Of a DNA stretch of 24,725 bases, positions 1-13,554 are shown in pieces. The notes beneath the pieces are model-generated. The model did no database searches, was not told where the DNA came from, and saw only the letters and a program-made list of their open reading frames with translations. A program made the translations under genes and the position numbers. This stretch comes from Armadillidium nasatum (taxonomy: Eukaryota; Arthropoda; Malacostraca; Isopoda; Armadillidiidae). Location of the stretch: NCBI GenBank assembly GCA_009176605.1, contig SEYY01000995.1, positions 5,001-29,725 on the forward strand. Reading direction: 5' to 3'. The stretch's first letter is position 1. Every line of letters starts with the position of its first letter.

Positions 1-1560
1 TCAGCACTAAACACAAAAGATGGGAAAGAATTCCACAAAACAGATGTAGCTTGAAAGGAGGTGTCATCAGAATGGACAAGAATGGAGTTGCCTATGTCCA
101 CACAAATTTTATGTGCAGACAATGCACCCCTTGCGCTACGAGGCCGTCGTAAAGGCGGAGGTATACGAGTGGACAGTTTCCTCGAGCATTTGACACTGTA
201 GTAAGAGACAAGGCATCAACGTCACGTCGCAGAGATAAAAGGCCAATTGAATTAGTTAGAGTGGAACAATTATAGTCTTTGACTCAACCGTATCCAAAAG
301 ACGGGCGAAACCTGAGCCACTCCAGATAAGAGAGCAGTACTCCATACATGGGCGGATGAGACCCTTGTATAATTGGAGTAACTGCCAAGAATAAAAATTT
401 CTCTCTGCCTAAACAGAACTCCCAGCTTCTTTGAGGCAGCCTTAGCAACCTTTGAGATGAGAGGTTTCCAAGACATTTTTTTTGTTTATGTGAAGCCCAA
501 GGATGTTTATACAGTCAACAGGAGAGACGGGAGAACCATCGAAAGAAATAGAAACGTTAGGAGGTGTTTTTGAGAGGGAGATTTAAAAAAAGTTGAGTTT
601 TTAAAGAGTTGAATTTCAAAAGGTTGAGACGACCCCCATGGAAAATTCTATCCAGATCTGCAAGAATGGAATTAAAAAAATGAAGACAATAGGCAACTCT
701 TGATGCAAAAAATGGAGCAGATTTGAAATGAGTAGAAGAATGGAGGGTCGAGTCATCGGCATATGTATGGACAGGGTTAAATGAGCAGATAAGATCATTA
801 ATGAAAAATAGGAACAGAGTAGGAGACAAAACAAATCCTGAGAAACACTACTATTGACAGGAAATGAAGAAGAAGTAACCCCATCAACAAGAGTTGAAAT
901 GAAACTATTAGGAAGAAAACTAGACAAATAAGCAAAGAGAAGGAGGAAACCCAAAGGAGGGGAGCATGGAAAGCATTGACGCAAGCAATACCCGGTCAAA
1001 TGCCTTAGATATGTCAAGCGCCACCACACGTCTCCCCATGGTCCCTAAGACAGAAGATCATAAATCTGAGAAAAAGGAAAATATATTTCCAGTAGACCTC
1101 GAACATTGAAAGCTATACTGATGTTCAGTAAGGGAATGGGATTCCAAATAATCTAAGAAATGAGAGTTGAGAAGTTTCAAAGACCTTAGACAGAGTACAA
1201 GTGAGAGCTATAGGGTGGTAGTTAGAAGGATCTGAGCGGCTACTTTTTCTCGGAATAAGTTGGACTAATGCGCTTCTAACTCTGAGGGAAAGTACCAGTA
1301 TTGAGGCATAGAAAGAAAAGTTGAACGAGGAACGGAGCTAACTCAGAAGTACACTCCCTTAAAACTCGGGGAGAAATGCCATCTAGGCCACTTGCTTTCC
1401 TAACATTCATAGATTTTAGAAGCCCATACACCTGATCAAATTTAATCACAGATAAAGGCATGGGACATCTAACAGGAGAAGAAGTAGGAAGAGGATTGCT
1501 GGAGTCATTCAGAGTTGAATTAGAGAGATTTGGAGTGTTAGCAACAAAACATACGTAATA
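1..1560 (-). pseudogene. LINE relic A: non-LTR reverse transcriptase, decayed
   Basis: Minus-strand remains of a non-LTR retrotransposon reverse transcriptase, read from about 1560 down to the window edge. Conceptual translation across several frames gives, in order: an N-terminal RT stretch ending in SGLDGISPRVLRECTSELAP (about 1461-1276), SNYHPIALTCTLSKVFE (about 1230-1180), the motif A core VALDISKAFDR (about 1030-1000), the motif C core YADDSTLHSS (about 765-735), then FNSLKTQ and the C-terminal thumb region. Frames change and stops occur, for example between motif A and motif C, so it is dead. The 0-480 part aligns by eye with the C-terminal half of LINE D (21.3-22.1 kb), so A and D are one family; A is more mutated. 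No endonuclease domain is present, consistent with 5' truncation, which is usual for LINEs. Clade is Jockey/CR1-like by general appearance; I cannot assign it firmly. The extreme C-terminus lies off the left edge. Confidence 0.85.
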
Positions 1561-2302
<742 letters not shown>

Positions 2303-2382
2303 CTGTAAAAATAATTTTGAAATTGGTGAAGTGACATTAATGACAAAAATGCACGAATTCTATTATCAAAAATAATTCTTAC

Positions 2383-2555
2383 CGGCTATTTATTTTAGCC
2401 ACACACTGTGGGTTTTTTGACAGATGTTCAAGAATAGCTGTATTTTTCTGCAACACTGCCAAATGCCAAAATTGAATGATGTTCGTAGAGTGATAAGAAA
2501 GTAAATTATATTCCAGACGTTGTTCAGTTATCAATTTAATCATTTCCAAGCTTCC
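2383..2555 (-). CDS. Ankyrin-repeat gene, exon 3 of those visible
   Basis: Internal exon of 173 nt on the minus strand. The acceptor is TTGATTTTAG|GGAAGC and the donor is a textbook AGCCG|GTAAGAAT at 2383/2382. It enters in phase 0 and leaves in phase 2, and only this entry phase is open. It begins GSLEMIKLITEQ and ends CVAKINSR, covering the second half of one ankyrin repeat and a divergent repeat with WHLAVLQKNTAILEHLSKNP in place of the usual HxAxxxG pattern. The opening GSLEMIKLI completes the repeat begun as GSTLNAAVKS in exon 16558-16667, which is the main reason for joining exons across a 14-kb intron. The downstream intron to the next exon is only 80 bp. Function of the whole protein unknown. 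Confidence 0.85.
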
Positions 2556-3190
2556 CTAAAATCAATGAATTGAGAAACTGATTATGTAACAGAAACTTTG
2601 TTATATTAGTTATTATTATTATTATTAAAATAAACATATTTAGCAAAAAAAATTATATTTTTATATAAGTATCTACAGAATAAAGATTAAATTGAAAATG
2701 GAATTAACAACAAGGATGTGGAGATAAGAGTCATGGGCCGGTTTTTTGAAATAAAAGTTGGAGCAAAGTTTTATTTTTTCTATTTATTTATTCATTTTTT
2801 AAATAATTTACTCAAGAATTTGTTATTTCTGTTGAAAGAATTGAACATGTTCATGTTTATTTAAACATTTATTTTTCTTACTAAATGACTGTGTCTTCTT
2901 AATAATAATTGTAAATTTCATGCAGTGTTGGATGTTGAAACTGAGAAAGATAAGAATAACGTATCTTAACACAAATAGGTTGATGCCATGCCTAGAGATG
3001 TCGGGGTTTGTCACTGCCTTGTACAAAGCTGGTATATAAAAAAAAATATCAGGACACTGATGTGAATAGATATGAACAGTGTAATGAGTAATGAAAAGTC
3101 TTAAAGATGAAGGTGAAGCTACAGTGCCCCATCCAAAACTATAGCCTGGTAAGAAATGTAGTGTCCCAGAGAGCTTTAAATATAATAAAA
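2556..3190. other. AT-rich intronic sequence without genes
   Basis: Left-hand end of the 14-kb intron (2556-16557). It is strongly AT-rich with a short (ATT)n at about 2607-2625. A small open frame at 2823-3026 on the minus strand has no recognisable domain and a composition like its surroundings. I see no RNA gene or element border here. Confidence 0.6.
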
Positions 3191-4600
3191 AGGAAGCCTG
3201 TGAGAAAGGGGGATCCTCTCAACCCTCCAACTATCGTCCAATTTCTTTGACCTCTGTTATCTCTATAGTTTTCGAATCTATCCTTAATAGGAAGATTTGG
3301 GAACATCTCAATTCTTCTATTCTTATCTCTAATCATCAGTATAGCTTTCGTAAGAAACGCTCTACTGGTGATCTTCTTTTCCTTCTCTCTGACTCTTGGT
3401 CCTCTGCTCTTCAGCATTTTGGTGAATCTTTTGCTGTGGTGATGAACATATTGAAAGCCTTCGATAGTGTCTAGTACAAAGTTTTGATTTCTAAACTTTC
3501 CTGTTTCAGTATCTAACTTTCTCTATTATTTCCTTTCTAGTCATTCTATATCAGCTTTGTAGACGATCACTGTTCTTCCTTTAAATCTATTAATAGTGAT
3601 GTTCCTCAGAGTTCTGTCCTATCCCCAACACTTTTTCTACTTTTATTTAATGACCTTTTCTTTATTACTTCATCTCCTATCCATTCCTATGCTGATGGTT
3701 TCACACTTCATTACTTTTTTCAGTTTGAAAAACGTCTCTCCCAACAGCAGTTAATATACTCGAGAACGGTAGCCGTGGAGCAACTAACATCTGATCTTTC
3801 TCGTATTTTAAACTGGGGCATAGAAAACATGGTAGTTTACAATGCCTCAAAAACTCTGTTCCCTATCTCTTCACTCGACACAATCTTCCACACAACTATG
3901 ATATCTTCTTCGAAAACACACAACTCAAACCTTCATCTGTTCTTAATATTCTCGGTGTATCTTTTCTTTCTTCTCTTTCTAAAGAAGCTTCTAAGAAGTT
4001 GGGTGTTCTGAGGCGCTTCTGAATTATTCACGCCATCCTAGTTGCTTGTTCTCTATATGGGTGTTGTTCGTTCTTGAATGGAGTATGCTTCACACATCTG
4101 GGGTATTTCCACTGATACAGCTCTCCTGGAGAAGGTGGAGTCTAGGGTTTTTGTCTCATCAACTCTCCCGCTCCAACTAACTCTCTCCAATCTCTTTCTG
4201 TCTGTCGAATTGTTGCGTCACTCTCTCTTTACTATCTCTATTACAACGGACATTGCTCTTTTAAACTCTCTCATTGTATACCTCCTCCATTGAGAAGAGC
4301 TTCTACGACATGCCTTTATACACAGTCTCATCCTTTCTCTGTCCAACTCTCAGACCCCAGACTTAACTGCTATGCTCAATCTTACATATACTCTACTGGT
4401 AAAGTCTGAAACACACTCCCTTTGTTTGTTTTCCAAATTCCTTTGACTTTCATCGACCACGACAGTTTTTCCAATTCCGGTGGAATTCGGTAGGGCTCCG
4501 GTCTTTGCCTGCCAGAGGAGATAATAAAAAATAAAAAATAGCCTTCAATAACTGCAAGATAATTAAGAAAGAAAAATTCAGATTTGCTTGTGGTGTTGCT
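3190..4600 (+). pseudogene. LINE relic B: non-LTR reverse transcriptase, decayed
   Basis: Plus-strand LINE relic lying antisense inside the ankyrin intron. Visible blocks in order: GSSQPSNYRPISLTSVIS with FESILNRKIWEHLN (3220-3310), HQYSFRKKRSTGDLLFLLSD (3334-3400), a motif A remnant VVMNILKAFDSV (3437-3473) where the usual aspartate has become asparagine, SSVLSPTLFLLLFNDLF (3609-3660), and YADGFTLH (3690-3715), where the second catalytic aspartate of YADD is glycine. The C-terminal part follows with MEYASHIWGISTDTALLEKVES (4078-4145) and a degenerate tail near 4400 (W-to-stop in the LWNSLP-type motif). Several frameshifts and stops. Same broad group as relics A and D but clearly a different, older lineage. 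A-rich AATAAAAAAT text at about 4524-4540 is probably its 3' tail. Confidence 0.85.
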
Positions 4601-4893
4601 CTTCATACAAAACAGAAAAATTCATACAGATTTAGGCCTTCGAATTACAGAGCTCACCAATAACATTTCCTCACCAGCAAATATCTTAAGAAACGCCTGT
4701 TGCTTTGAAAAAAATACATGGACTGGTTGTCAACGACACGAAAAAGGAGTTGCAGACTGATATAGACTACTTTCTATTTGACAGTCTGTGGTTTTGGAGT
4801 ATACCATCTACTTGGTTCTGATCCCTTCCTCCCTCAATATACATGTACAACTGCAATACACCCTAAGTATTTAGTATGGGGTTCCTTTAGCTA
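4601..4893. other. Unannotated sequence left of the inverted-repeat element
   Basis: About 290 bp of ordinary, moderately AT-rich sequence between LINE relic B and the large inverted-repeat element. I see no domain, RNA gene or repeat in it. Confidence 0.5.
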
Positions 4894-5043
4894 TTGTGGA
4901 ATAGGGTCATTCCAAGTCACTTCAACACGACAAAAACCCTGACCCCTTTCGATTTGTATAAAAAGTGGCACACTAATAGATCTTGTTGAGAAAATATGAA
5001 TGGCGTTTATTGCAGGTCTCTAGCTCATACGGTTCAGAAGATA

Positions 5044-5248
5044 TGACCTTTGAAACTTTGGTCAAAAATGTCAATTTTCAGATAGTAGTCCGAGGTCAAA
5101 ATAAAATATCTCGGCTTCTATGGCACTTAGAAGCATCGTATAAAGACCATTTAAAAGATCTTGAATAGCGGTACAACATTTATTTAGATGATTTTGACCT
5201 CGGAGGTCAAATAAAAAATTTGACCTATTGTGACCTTGACCTTGACCT
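5044..5248. promoter_or_regulatory. Cluster of TGACCT/AGGTCA half-sites in the left arm
   Basis: Eight exact nuclear-receptor half-sites fall within 205 bp: TGACCT at 5044, 5195, 5221, 5231, 5237 and 5243, AGGTCA at 5093 and 5204. Three of them are head-to-tail with no spacer (5231-5248), and TGACCT-CGG-AGGTCA at 5195-5209 is an everted pair with a 3-bp spacer. The sequence match is direct; receptor binding is inference. The right arm retains six. Confidence 0.5.
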
Positions 5249-5453
5249 TGAAAAAAAACCTCCTCTTCGATTTTTTTCAAACTTTCCTGAATTATTGTTA
5301 TATATGTATATTTTAATTTTTTTAATGAATTATTTTTGGTTTTGGCTTGGTTTAGAAAATATAAGCAATTTAATAAGTACAAATATCACATTTTTCACTT
5401 TTTTGCGATTTTTATCTCATTCAATGTATAGTTCCAACATTTCCATTTCTCTT

Positions 5454-5560
<107 letters not shown>

Positions 5561-5610
5561 AAGGGGCTGGCTGCTGCCGAGTATATTTTTCTCGTTTCAG
5601 ATTGCATGGG

Positions 5611-5611
<1 letters not shown>

Positions 5612-5704
<93 letters not shown>
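5612..5704. repeat. (AT)46 array at the arm/loop junction
   Basis: Perfect AT array of about 93 bp that starts exactly where left-arm identity ends. The corresponding right-hand point (6481) has no array, so this one arose on one side only. Confidence 0.95.
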
Positions 5705-5706
<2 letters not shown>

Positions 5707-6481
5707 ATCTTACACTTACAATGTTCACATAAAATTATCTATAGTTCACAGTACACAAGATAGCCTCTTTATATACACAAAATAAAGAAAAAAAAAGAGT
5801 AATGGCTTAAAACAACCAAAGATTTGAAAGTGGAAAGCGTTTTACTGTGAAATTTATCACACTACTGACATATTTTCTTTTCCCAAAGTGAATATTAAAT
5901 ATTAAAATTTTATAAAAAAAAAAAAATATATGATAATCTCATAAACCATTAAGGTCTCTTGTCTATATTTTCTACCTGATAGGTATAGAGATTATAACTC
6001 CAGATTAGCACTAGGCAATAAGGCCCTAGACCGGCACCTGTGAGAATTATAAATAATTACCCCAGTGCCTCACCTTAGTTTAAATGATCTAAAAATATAT
6101 AATGAATTAATAATAATAATAAAAACACAAAGAATATAACCTACTCTTGAAAGAGTAATATGCCTTCTTGAAAATAACAACCTGTTTGAATAAGAATAAC
6201 CTGTTTTTAATTATTGCCCGAAATGGGAACAATAGCTCATAAGACTTTTCATTAGCACAAGTGCACTCAATAAATAATAATAATAATAAAAATAAATTTA
6301 ACATAGAAGAATAACATTAACGTATCTAAACAAATAAACACGTTAACATCAATCTCCCTTCACGCTCTCCAGTCTAGGACATGGCACATGCACATTAATA
6401 TTGTGGATCTCAAGCACAGTCAAAATCAAACAGCATAACAGCAAAGCAACAAGCAGGTAAGACTATATTCCTCAGAGAATA
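5612..6481. other. Central unique segment of the inverted-repeat element
   Basis: About 870 bp between the arms. It opens with a second (AT)n array (5612-5704) directly after the left arm, then AT-rich sequence with A-runs (about 5920) and (AAT)n at 6109-6122 and 6280-6295. A 65-codon frame on the minus strand at 6107-6304 begins with a leucine-rich stretch but ends in the (AAT)n as FYYYY; I regard it as chance. No transposase motif was found, so if mobile the element would rely on an enzyme from elsewhere. Confidence 0.6.
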
Positions 6482-7189
<708 letters not shown>

Positions 7190-7197
7190 TAGGGGAA

Positions 7198-9130
<1,933 letters not shown>

Positions 9131-9330
9131 AGTAAAACTGTCGATGGGAGGACATTATGGGATAATTAGATTAAATAACAAACAATACCACAGTTCATTC
9201 CTGTAATACAGTAATATACAAAGTCCAAAACAATTTAAAATGATAAACTCTTGCATTGATGTATGCATTGAACTTATGTAAAACAAACATTGTAACAGAC
9301 TGGCACTGTTCTGGTGTTATGACATCACAC

Positions 9331-11178
9331 TATGAACCAACCAGAGCCCTCGCTAAAAATCAGGGAAAACCGGGGTTTGCCAGCCAGGATTAAAATGGCA
9401 AATTATACTTATTAAAAGGACAGTCCAATTTCAAAAAAAAAAATTAATTTTCAGCCAATTCTCCTGAAATTTTCAGTGTATATAGTTTTTTTCCAGGTGA
9501 AAAACATCCATTTCTAGCATTTTTCTGAGTCTATAACTATTAAAAAAAATTTTTTGTTGGAAATTTGCCCCTTTTTCAAATAAATGGTGGGGCCAAACCA
9601 CTTTTCGCAATGACCTAAAATCTGGCCAGTGTACTCAGAATTCTATGGGTTATAAAAGCTTCTAACAAATTTTTTGGTCTCAGAGTTATAGAAAAAATGT
9701 TATAACCCCAAAACTGACCAACTATCATAAAAAAAATTTGGGGGGTGGGAAAAAAATCCACCTTTTTGGACAAAAATTTAGAAAAAAGTAAAAACTACAA
9801 CTATAACATTCCTTATTTGGTTGGTGCAAAGAAGAGGGATGGGGCTACAAATTTCTTTCTATACTTTTTTCGATGCGGTTCGTTGGTTTCGATATATAAT
9901 CTCTCAAAAGAGGCCCATTTTTGACCAAATTTCAATAATTCCCAAAGTTTGAGAGGCTATATCTCACTTCAAACAAATAGCATTTAAAAATGCACTAAAT
10001 AAAAGTTGTAGCCCTATCCATCCCTGTAAACAATATTCAAAAATAAAGAAATTAGTAGGTAGCAGCTTTTTTTTTTAATAATTTTTTTCTCCGGCAAGGT
10101 ACGATTTTTGCAAAAAAAAATTTCAAGTGCTTATAACTTTTTTTCTAGACGTGATATCAAAAATCTGTTCCCACTATGCAAGAAATTAGTGCTAAGATTA
10201 TTCAGTTAAATTTTTAGCTCATGTGGACCAGTGGTTTGACCCAGCTTTTCATTTTTTTTCAACTTTGGGTCCAAATAAATTTCAAACCATAACAGACTCA
10301 GAAAAATTCTCAAAATCAACTTAGAACTTCGGGAATAAATGCATATGCCTTGAAAATTTCAGCCCAAACAGTCAAATAACAATAATAAAAAATTTCAAAC
10401 AAAATATAAGAAAATTAAGATTTTTTCCTTGTTTTTTCAAAAAAAATTTTTTTTCCTTTTCTGTTTCTTTTGATCGCTCCTTTTCTGCTAGTGAATTGTC
10501 ATCTTTCTGTTTTGAATTTTAAATGTCCCCATAAAGATTTGGTTGCAAAATTTTTACTTGGGCCATCCGGAGATTCCCTTCTAATTTCCTGATTGCAGAT
10601 GTTACATTTATCTATTACAAGCCCATCCTGAAACATTGTAAGGTACTCCCATACTGCTGAAGCTGATCTTTTAGCCATACTGACAAAGTATAAACAAAAT
10701 AATAATTTTGAAATAATGTAGCTAGCTGATACAAGTGTGATACATAGCAATAATATAATAATGATATGTATAAATGTAGGTTATACTGATAATTTTATAT
10801 AGATTTTTTCAAACTTTACCTTAGGGTCTTACCTAGGTAAAACTGTTGAATCACTATTATGAATCAAAAAGAAAAAAAAAATTTAATTTTTGTACTCTTT
10901 TTAAACTTTTATTATACAAAATCTGTAATTTTCTTTAAAAAATTCGGAGAAAATGCATATAATCATTAATTTAAGTGAATGTTGGCTATTCTACTCCTTT
11001 CTTATAATTAAATAAACCTCAATTAAATTTATATTTAATGTTCTTAATTAACCTACATTTTCAGTGATTTTCACCTCTTTACATATTTTAGGCAACCCCA
11101 GCCAGAACTCCAGTCCTGGCCAAATTTGGGAGATCTCGGCCCCAGCCTTGGCAAAATTCCACCCCCAGTCAGTCCCTA
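9331..11178 (-). mobile_element. hAT-type transposon copy 1, BED-finger containing, non-autonomous
   Basis: A 1.85-kb DNA transposon inserted in minus orientation. Its right end (11178 inward, minus strand) reads TAGGGACTGACTGGGGG and its left end TATGAACCAACC, matching copy 3's TAGGAACCGACC. Flanking octamers CATCACAC (9323-9330) and CAGCACAC (11179-11186) agree at 7 of 8 positions. TAGGG termini and 8-bp duplications are diagnostic features of the hAT superfamily. The interior holds one short BED zinc-finger exon (10678-10499) but no catalytic transposase core; the rest is AT-rich sequence with repeated phrases such as CTATATCTCA. It is therefore an internally deleted or derelict copy. Copies 2 (11538-13167) and 3 (18612-19180) align with it by eye over most of their lengths. 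Confidence 0.8.
10499..10678 (-). pseudogene. BED zinc-finger exon of hAT copy 1
   Basis: A 59-codon frame starting MAKRSASAVWEYLTMFQDG on the minus strand. It has the BED layout: an aromatic N-terminus (VWEYLTM), CNIC at residues 25-28, and LWGHLK with His52. The second zinc ligand expected near residue 57 is Thr; copy 2 keeps His at the equivalent place (LKSKHKDEH after frame correction). BED fingers are the DNA-binding domain of hAT transposases and ZBED proteins. Upstream, a TTTATACTTTGTCAG-like acceptor precedes the Met, suggesting this was an exon of a longer transposase gene. A stop follows 59 residues in, so no functional protein is expected. Confidence 0.75.
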
Positions 11179-11537
11179 CAGCACACGCCTGTCTTATTCT
11201 TTTCTGCAGGACTAAATGTTATTGACAGGAGTGAAGTACACCATCTGTTTGACAGTCTCTCATGCAAAGATTTCCAGTGGTATAAAGTTGAGAGAATGTG
11301 CAGCACAGGGAAAGTATCACTGACCTATGTACCATTACATTGAGTCAGTTGCGTGGTCCTCTAGCATAGTGAGATGAGCAGCCATCCAACTGAAACCAAA
11401 TATAATGTACATCATACAAAAGAACATCATCCAGGAGGTTGTAGAAGAAAAGGTTACAGAGGAAGTTGAAGGTGGTCTGACCATTCAGATAATGTAACAC
11501 AATATGGGCCCTATAAGTTGCTGCTTAATATTCCAAG
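11179..11537. other. Spacer between two head-to-head hAT copies
   Basis: About 359 bp of unremarkable sequence between the 5' termini of copies 1 and 2. It carries their presumed target duplications (CAGCACAC on the left, ATTCCAAG on the right). No gene recognised. Confidence 0.6.
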
Positions 11538-11620
11538 TAGGGACCGACCGGGGCTGGAATTTGGCCGGGGCCGGGGTCACCCAAATTTGGCCGGGGCCGG
11601 GGTTGTGGCCGGGGTTTCCT
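11538..11620 (+). repeat. GC-rich hAT terminus with subterminal direct repeats
   Basis: AATTTGGCCGGGGCCGGGGT occurs exactly twice (11558-11577 and 11584-11603, 26-bp period). Six GGGG runs lie between 11550 and 11614, meeting the usual four-run rule for a G-quadruplex on the plus strand. Subterminal repeats are common transposase-binding sites in hAT elements; that role here is inference. Confidence 0.75.
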
Positions 11621-12022
11621 AAAATTTGTAAAGAGGTCAAAAGCACTGAAATTTTAGGTTAAGAAAATTAGATATAAGGTTTATTTAATTGTAAGGAAGG
11701 AGTAGAATAGGCAACATTCACTTAAATTAATGATTATATGCATTTTCTCTAAAAAAAAATCATAAAATTACAGTTTTGTATATTTAAAGTTTAAAAAAAG
11801 TACAAAACTTAAAAAAAAAAAATTTATTCTAATTCATAATAGTGATTTAACACGTTTACCTAGGTAAGACCCAAAGGTAAAGTTTGAAAAAATGTAAGAT
11901 ATAAAATTATCAATTTAACCTGTATATATACATATCATTGTTATTTTATTGCTATGTATCAAACTTGTATCATTTAGCTGCATTATTTAAAAATTATTAT
12001 TTTGTTTATACTTTCAGTCAAC

Positions 12023-12205
12023 ATGGCTAAAAGATCAGCTTATGCAATATTTGAATACTTTACAATGTTTCAGGATAGGCTCGAAATAGCTAAATCTGCA
12101 GTCAGAAAATTAGAAGAGAACCTCCGGGTGCTACAAGTAAAAAAAATTTCAACCAAATCTTTTTGGAGTATCTAAAATCAAAACACAAAGATGAACATTC
12201 ACTAG

Positions 12206-12210
<5 letters not shown>
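12023..12210 (+). pseudogene. BED zinc-finger remnant of hAT copy 2
   Basis: It begins MAKRSAYAIFEYFTMFQDR, preceded by TTTATACTTTCAGTCAAC, which looks like a splice acceptor. The CxxC segment is lost to substitutions and frame changes, and the GHLKSKH segment is visible only after a frame change (CTAAAATCAAAACACAAAGATGAACATTC region). It confirms the family-wide presence of the BED exon and shows the second His that copy 1 lost. Not functional. Confidence 0.65.
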
Positions 12211-12248
<38 letters not shown>

Positions 12249-12674
12249 GAAATTTTTTTTTTATTATTTGACTGATTGAGCTGAAATTTTCAAAGTATGT
12301 GAATTTTTTCACGAAGTTCTGAGTTGATTTTGAGCATTTTTTTTGAGTCTATAACGGTTTGAAACTTGATTGGACCCAAAGTTGAAAAAACTGAATAACT
12401 GGGTCAAACCACTGGTCCACATGAGCTGAAAATTTAACTGAATACCTTTACCCCAATTTCTTGCATTGGTGGGAATATATTTTTGATATCACGTCTAGAA
12501 AAAAGTTATAAGCATTTGAAAAAAAATTTGCAAAAATCGTACCCTTCTGGAGGAAAAAATTATTTAAAAAAAAAACGCTACCTACTATTTTTTTTTATTT
12601 ATGAATATTGTTTACAAGAGGAACAGGGCAACAATTTTTATTTAGTGCATTTTTAAATGCCCTTTGTTTGAAGC

Positions 12675-12747
12675 GAGATATAGCCTCTCAAACTTTGGGA
12701 ATTTTTGAAATTTGGCCAAAAATGGACCTTTTTGAAGGCTATATCTC
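12675..12747. repeat. Internal 12-bp inverted repeat in hAT copy 2
   Basis: GAGATATAGCCT (12675-12686) and AGGCTATATCTC (12736-12747) are exact complements separated by 49 bp. A degraded version is visible in copy 1 (GAGAGGCTATATCTCAC near 9950-9968), so it is a feature of the family. Confidence 0.75.
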
Positions 12748-13167
12748 AAAACCAACGAATCTCATCGAACAAAGTACATAGAGGAATTTGTAGCCCCACC
12801 CCTCCTCTATACACACCAAAAATAGGAAATGTTATAGTTGTATTTTTTTTAAAAATGATTTTGCCTGAAAAGGTGAATTTTTTTAGTTCAAAAAATTTTT
12901 TTTCCTATAGTTGGTCAGTTTTTGGCTTATAACATTTTTTCTATAACTCTGGGAACAAAAGTCTATTAGAGGCTTTTGTAGCCCATATAATTTTGAATAA
13001 ATAATCCAACTTTCAGCTCATTCTAAAAAGTGGTTTGGCACGGCCTTTCTATTGAAAAAGGGTAAAATTTACACAAAAATTTTTTTTTTTTTTTTAACCG
13101 TAATAGACTCGGAAAAACGCAAGAAATGGACTTTTCTTACCGGTAAAAAATGTATATATATACACTG

Positions 13168-13554
13168 CATGCAAACCCATGCTGAAAATGGTGTTTCCTA
13201 ATAGATAAGGGATTCTCGCTTGCCCACACGTGCCTATTCTTTTGGGTAAGAATGCCGTGTCTAGCGAATTGGACTCATCCACATGCAACTCCTTTTCTCA
13301 ATATCATTGGTCAGTATATGTCTACTGAATAAATCATTCTCTAAACATGAATCTATGAGGCTGTAGGTAAGTAGTTGATGCTGCACACGTTTAATGTGAT
13401 ATGGTTGAAATCCATATCATAATAGAGTTCTATATACTGCAGTAGTCAAAACACACAGTCTGCAGGCTGCTCTACAAATAATGTAGACAGGTTTCCATAA
13501 AAATGTTGTAGTAAGCTATGGACTTTTCGTTGATGGTGAATTGCTGTGGAAACT
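13168..13554. other. Sequence between hAT copy 2 and LINE C
   Basis: About 390 bp of mixed composition with no recognised domain. A 64-codon minus-strand frame at 13094-13288 runs through the hAT border and is judged a chance frame. Confidence 0.5.

Larger units (their letters stand above)
11538..13167 (+). mobile_element. hAT-type transposon copy 2, inverted relative to copy 1, 3'-truncated
   Basis: Second copy, plus orientation, starting TAGGGACCGACCGGGGCTGG. It follows copy 1 through the GC-rich terminus, the AT-rich segment with AATTAGATATAAGGTTTATTTA, the BED exon (12023-12210), and the CTATATCTC phrases. By eye, similarity to copy 1 stops at TATATACACTG (13157-13167). The last roughly 170 bp, including the 3' terminal inverted repeat, are missing, and I find no partner for the preceding octamer ATTCCAAG. 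An A40 run at 12205-12244 replaces the Lys/Glu-rich coding stretch seen in copy 1. A short frame at 12705-12932 is background of this element, not a gene. Confidence 0.75.

Noticed and set aside
5960-6090. Possible SINE or tRNA-derived segment (GGCCCTAGACCGGCACCTGTG region)
   Set aside because: No convincing A and B box pair, no tail repeat and no second copy in the window.
6107-6304. Small frame with signal-peptide-like leucine run
   Set aside because: Leucine run and C-terminal tyrosines come from (AAT)n repeats at both ends; no supporting start context.
9331-13167. One giant palindromic transposon made of the two hAT copies
   Set aside because: Copy 1 has its own terminal repeats and near-matching target duplication, and copy 2 has its own terminus, so two independent insertions are the simpler reading.
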